8,615 nucleotides of DNA from Clostridiales bacterium (lineage in GTDB: Bacteria; Bacillota; Clostridia; Lachnospirales; Lachnospiraceae), in contig JAHZHG010000097.1 in NCBI GenBank assembly GCA_019420425.1, positions 1 through 8,615 of the forward strand, in the 5' to 3' direction. The position numbers and the translations under genes are program-made. The first letter of the stretch is position 1, and the number at the start of each line of letters is the position of its first letter. The notes under the pieces were generated by a model. That model saw only the letters and a list, made by a program, of their open reading frames with translations, had not been told where the DNA came from and ran no database searches. Shown here piece by piece: positions 6,162 to 8,615 of the stretch.

Positions 6162-6814
6162 AGGATAAGACATTTTACCTGTCGGCAGCGCTGACAGCGG
6201 CGCTGATCACTTGCACGGTGGCCGCATTTACCGTGGGCCAAAAGCTTCGGCCCGGGGTAGAGCAGATCATGGCAAGGAAGGATTACCTGGTATTTTCTGC
6301 GGAAGGGGAGGGAAAAATCCTTAACGTTTCTGCGGAAGGGGAAGCAGTCGTGGAGGTATTGGCAGACCATCAGCTGGCATTGCAGCTGATGGGGAACGGA
6401 GCGGAAATCAACGGATATTTCCTTGCCCGGGTGCCGGAGATGAAAACCATATGGGAAGAGGAGGGCAGGTACCGCATTCTGGTGGGCTTTTCCGACGTCG
6501 GAGAAGCGGCAGAAGAGGCGCCGGTGCACCTGGAAGTCAGTCGCCACGCCGGCCCCTATGCGGTAATTCCGGAGACCGCGCTGACTGAAGAGGGAGAAGA
6601 AGCCTTTGTATACGAGATCTGCATAAAGGACAGCATGTGGGGAGAAGAAACTGTGCTGCAGAAAAAGGCAGTGACCGTTCTGGCGAGGAGTGAGGGCATG
6701 GCAGCCGTATCAGGATGCAGAGGCCAGAGGAGAACCCGTGCAGAAGATCGTCAAAGACGCACAGGGACATTCGGAGGGCGAAAGTGTGCATATACAGTAA
6801 CTTTTTATATTTAA
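6158..6814 (+). CDS. Membrane-anchored HlyD/RND-adaptor-like small protein, probable 3' frameshift
   Basis: A 218-residue protein as read, starting at an ATGA overlap with the second permease and preceded by GGGAGG at 6147-6152. Residues about 7-27 form one membrane anchor; the rest should be extracytoplasmic. Residues about 100-186 resemble the beta-barrel and membrane-proximal domains of HlyD-type adaptors, including YRILVGFSD (105-113), YAVIPETAL (134-142), FVYEI (150-154) and AVTVLARSEGMAAVSG (171-186). The long coiled coil of such adaptors is absent. From Gly186 the reading turns into an arginine-rich tail (RGQRRTRAEDRQRR) with no family resemblance. The +1 frame instead reads DAEARGEPVQKIVKDAQGHS, then EGESVHIQ and a stop at 6798-6800, which looks like a natural ending. 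A one-base indel near 6690-6715 is therefore suspected, either a real mutation or a sequence error. The role is unknown; the tight overlap makes it part of the operon. Confidence 0.62.
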   Translation: MKDKTFYLSAALTAALITCTVAAFTVGQKLRPGVEQIMARKDYLVFSAEGEGKILNVSAEGEAVVEVLADHQLALQLMGNGAEINGYFLARVPEMKTIWEEEGRYRILVGFSDVGEAAEEAPVHLEVSRHAGPYAVIPETALTEEGEEAFVYEICIKDSMWGEETVLQKKAVTVLARSEGMAAVSGCRGQRRTRAEDRQRRTGTFGGRKCAYTVTFYI

Positions 6815-6825
6815 AAAATATGCGC

Positions 6826-6854
6826 TTGATTTTGGAGAAAACCTATGCTATGAT
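6826..6854 (+). promoter_or_regulatory. Probable promoter for cca
   Basis: TTGATT (6826-6831), a 17-base spacer and TATGAT (6849-6854), with an extended -10 TGC just before it. Transcription would begin near 6861 and read through the hairpin at 6888-6928 into cca, giving a leader of about 150 nt. The stretch from 6815 to 7009 contains no supported gene. Confidence 0.6.
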
Positions 6855-6887
6855 GATGCAAAAGAAACGTACTGGTTCCAGTGGACC

Positions 6888-6928
6888 AAGCGAAAGCCCC
6901 GGAGGGTCTGGCTCCGGGGCTTTCGCTT
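6888..6928 (+). terminator. Strong hairpin between the operon and cca (terminator or leader attenuator)
   Basis: A perfect 17-bp, GC-rich stem, 6888-6904 against 6912-6928, encloses the 7-base loop ggtctgg. It lies about 75-90 bases after the operon's last stop, so it is the best candidate for the operon terminator. The T-run after it is short (ttta), and a promoter-like sequence lies upstream of it. It could therefore also be a structured element in the cca leader. The loop bases GGTC and CTGG are complementary to GACC and CCAG immediately upstream (6878-6887). Confidence 0.7.
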
Positions 6929-6996
6929 TAGGCTGTGCCGTTCGCCGCGCTTCCGTTTGCCGGTGGATATGCATTGTGCCAGAATAAAGCAAAAAC

Positions 6997-7002
6997 AGGA
7001 GG
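6997..7002 (+). promoter_or_regulatory. Ribosome binding site that sets the cca start
   Basis: AGGAGG ends 7 bases before the ATG at 7010. The in-frame ATG at 7004 is only one base away from it and is too close to be used, so 7010 is the preferred start. Confidence 0.85.
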
Positions 7003-7009
7003 TATGCCC

Positions 7010-8383
7010 ATGAAAACCATTGTTCTCCCAGAAGATGTGCGCTATATGATCGGCGAACTGGAAAATCACGGATTTGAAGGCTATGCGGTGGGCGGCTGCG
7101 TCCGGGATTCGATTCTGGGGCGATGCCCGAATGACTGGGATATTACGACCTCTGCCTCGCCTGCGGCAGTTAAAGCCATATTCAAGCGTACAATCGACAC
7201 CGGGATCGCCCACGGCACGGTTACGGTGATGCTGGGGAAAAACGGCTATGAGGTGACCACCTACCGGATCGACGGGGTATATGAGGACAGCCGCCATCCA
7301 AAGGAGGTCAGCTTTACCGGAGATCTGCTGGAGGATTTAAAACGCAGGGATTTCACCATCAACGCCATGGCCTACAATGAGAAAACCGGCCTGGTGGACG
7401 CCTTCGGCGGCCTGTCCGATCTGGAAACCGGCGTGATCCGATGCGTGGGCAGCCCGCAGGAGCGCTTTTCCGAAGATGCCCTGCGGATTGCCCGTGCGGT
7501 GCGGTTCGCGGCCCAGCTGGGCTTTCGTCTGGATGAGGGGACATACGACGGCGCAAGGCAGCTGGCCCCGACTCTGGCCAATATCAGCGCAGAGCGGATT
7601 CAGACAGAGCTGGTCAAGCTGCTGACCTCTCCCCATCCGGACTGGCTCCGCCTGGCCTGGAAGGCCGGGATCACTGCGGTAGTCCTCCCGGAATTTGACC
7701 GGATGATGGATCAGCCCCAGAACAACAGCCATCATTGCTACTCCGTGGGAGAGCATACCCTGGAGGCGTTGCGCTACGCTGCCGCCGGAGAGGACTATGC
7801 GGGACTGGATGCACGGAGCCTGCGCATCCTGCGCCTGGCTATTCTCCTCCACGATGTGGGAAAGCCGGCGTGCCTGACCCGGGACGAAAACGGAACGGAT
7901 CACTTCTACGGTCATGCTGCGGCGGGAGAAAAGCTGGCAAGGGCGATTCTGAAACGGCTCAAATTCGATAATGACACCCTGGAAGCCGTCTGCCGTCTGG
8001 TCAGATTCCACGACCGTTTTCCGGAGCCGACGGACAAATCCGTGCGCAGGCTGATTACCCAGGTGGGAGAAACGCTGTTTCCATTGCTGTTGCTGTTGCA
8101 GCAGGCAGACCAGATGGCGAAAAATCCCGCAGGCAGGAACATGCGGCTGGATGCGCTGGCGGAGACAAGGAGACGCTTTAGTGAAATCCGGGAGAGGGGA
8201 GATTGTCTTTCCTTAAAAGAACTGGCCGTAAGCGGGCGCGATCTGATCGCTGTGGGGATGAAGCCGGGGAAAGAGATCGGGGAGACGTTGACGAAGCTGC
8301 TGGAGATGGTGCTGGAGGATCCGGGGAAGAATCAGAAGGAGTATTTGATGGAGAGGGTAGCGAAGGAAAATAGAGGGGAGTAA
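7010..8383 (+). CDS. cca: CCA-adding tRNA nucleotidyltransferase with HD domain
   Basis: A 457-residue class II nucleotidyltransferase that builds or repairs the 3' CCA end of tRNAs from CTP and ATP in the cytoplasm. The head domain carries GGCVRD (28-33) and the metal-binding DWD (42-44). RRDFTINAMAY (112-122) is the neck motif, and ERFSEDALRIARAVRFAAQL (151-170) is the RNA-binding region shared with poly(A) polymerases. After this an HD-type domain begins with H249, then HDVGK (281-285) and GHAAAG (301-306). This is the arrangement of many bacterial CCA enzymes with a C-terminal phosphohydrolase module. It appears full length. It is separated from the upstream operon by about 200 bases holding a hairpin and its own promoter, so it is probably an independent housekeeping gene. 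Confidence 0.97.
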   Translation: MKTIVLPEDVRYMIGELENHGFEGYAVGGCVRDSILGRCPNDWDITTSASPAAVKAIFKRTIDTGIAHGTVTVMLGKNGYEVTTYRIDGVYEDSRHPKEVSFTGDLLEDLKRRDFTINAMAYNEKTGLVDAFGGLSDLETGVIRCVGSPQERFSEDALRIARAVRFAAQLGFRLDEGTYDGARQLAPTLANISAERIQTELVKLLTSPHPDWLRLAWKAGITAVVLPEFDRMMDQPQNNSHHCYSVGEHTLEALRYAAAGEDYAGLDARSLRILRLAILLHDVGKPACLTRDENGTDHFYGHAAAGEKLARAILKRLKFDNDTLEAVCRLVRFHDRFPEPTDKSVRRLITQVGETLFPLLLLLQQADQMAKNPAGRNMRLDALAETRRRFSEIRERGDCLSLKELAVSGRDLIAVGMKPGKEIGETLTKLLEMVLEDPGKNQKEYLMERVAKENRGE

Positions 8384-8409
8384 TTTTATACAGGATGGAT
8401 ACCCGGACG

Positions 8410-8590
8410 CCCCGGCTGGCCCACTATGCTCCGTCAGACACGGCGAATTTTGCCCCTTCTGGTCCGTCGCCTATGGACAGTCCCGTACGCAAACTCGCTT
8501 CGCTCAAACATGCTCCCGTGACTGTCGCTATACTCCCATAAGGGGCAAAATTCACCTACCGTCTGACGGAGCATAGTGGGCCAGCCGGGG
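8410..8590. repeat. Long interrupted inverted repeat (MITE/REP-like or large hairpin)
   Basis: Outer arms 8410-8439 and 8561-8590 are exact reverse complements over 30 bases. After a short mismatch (5 bases against 7), inner arms 8445-8458 and 8540-8553 pair perfectly over 14 bases. Within the remaining centre GACAGTC (8476-8482) can pair with GACTGTC (8520-8526). The element is 181 bp, has no reading frame and begins 27 bases after the cca stop. No target duplication is visible in the flanks, and I see nothing else in 8384-8409 or 8591-8615. It could be a miniature repeat, or a strong transcript-ending structure for cca. Confidence 0.85.
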
Positions 8591-8615
8591 CTGATCGCGA
8601 GGTCGATAGATGAAA

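Noticed and set aside
5354..6547. A 397-codon open frame on the minus strand opposite the second permease and adaptor-like gene.
   Set aside because: Its translation is rich in R, S, P, H and Q with no domain pattern. The plus strand carries recognisable permease motifs, so this is a GC-driven shadow.
8410..8590. CRISPR array or structural RNA gene.
   Set aside because: The repeat is a single inverted pair, not direct repeats with spacers, and no tRNA or rRNA signatures are present.

Overview
The window is about 8.6 kb from a GC-rich Gram-positive anaerobe, most likely a Lachnospiraceae-type Clostridium. The evidence is an oxygen-independent ribonucleotide reductase, strong GGAGG-type ribosome binding sites, a BlaI/M56 regulatory pair, MalF/MalG-type sugar-ABC permeases and an HD-domain CCA-adding enzyme. 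This placement rests on protein style read by eye, not on a search.

Layout. (1) 1-1265, + strand: the C-terminal part of NrdD, with glycyl-radical and zinc-binding motifs and a fused thioredoxin/glutaredoxin-like domain. No nrdG follows. (2) 1275-1740, - strand: a single cold-shock gene with a textbook sigma-70 promoter, a leader of about 125 nt containing a 21-bp hairpin, and a perfect intrinsic terminator. (3) 1822-6814, + strand: a tightly overlapping five-gene operon. It encodes a BlaI/MecI-type repressor, a BlaR1-like M56 membrane protease fused to a complete extracellular solute-binding protein, two ABC permeases, and a small membrane-anchored protein resembling the C-terminal half of HlyD/RND adaptors. 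(4) 6826-8383, + strand: a promoter-like site, a strong hairpin and the tRNA CCA-adding enzyme gene cca. (5) 8410-8590: a long intergenic inverted repeat.

The centrepiece is the operon in (3). In classical BlaR1 the extracellular domain after the last membrane helix is a penicillin-binding sensor. Here that position holds a sugar-type ABC solute-binding protein of about 410 residues, and the cognate permeases follow directly. Two near-identical palindromes overlap the promoter and look like the repressor's own operators. The inferred model is this: ligand binding outside the cell, perhaps modulated by the permeases, activates the cytosolic HExxH protease, which inactivates the BlaI-type repressor and induces the whole operon. 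There is no ABC ATPase, yet both permeases keep their ATPase-docking EAA loops, so a shared ATPase encoded elsewhere or a purely sensory role must be considered. A lipobox-like cysteine at the fusion junction raises the possibility that the fusion is cut into two proteins. I cannot say from the sequence alone whether this arrangement has been described before.
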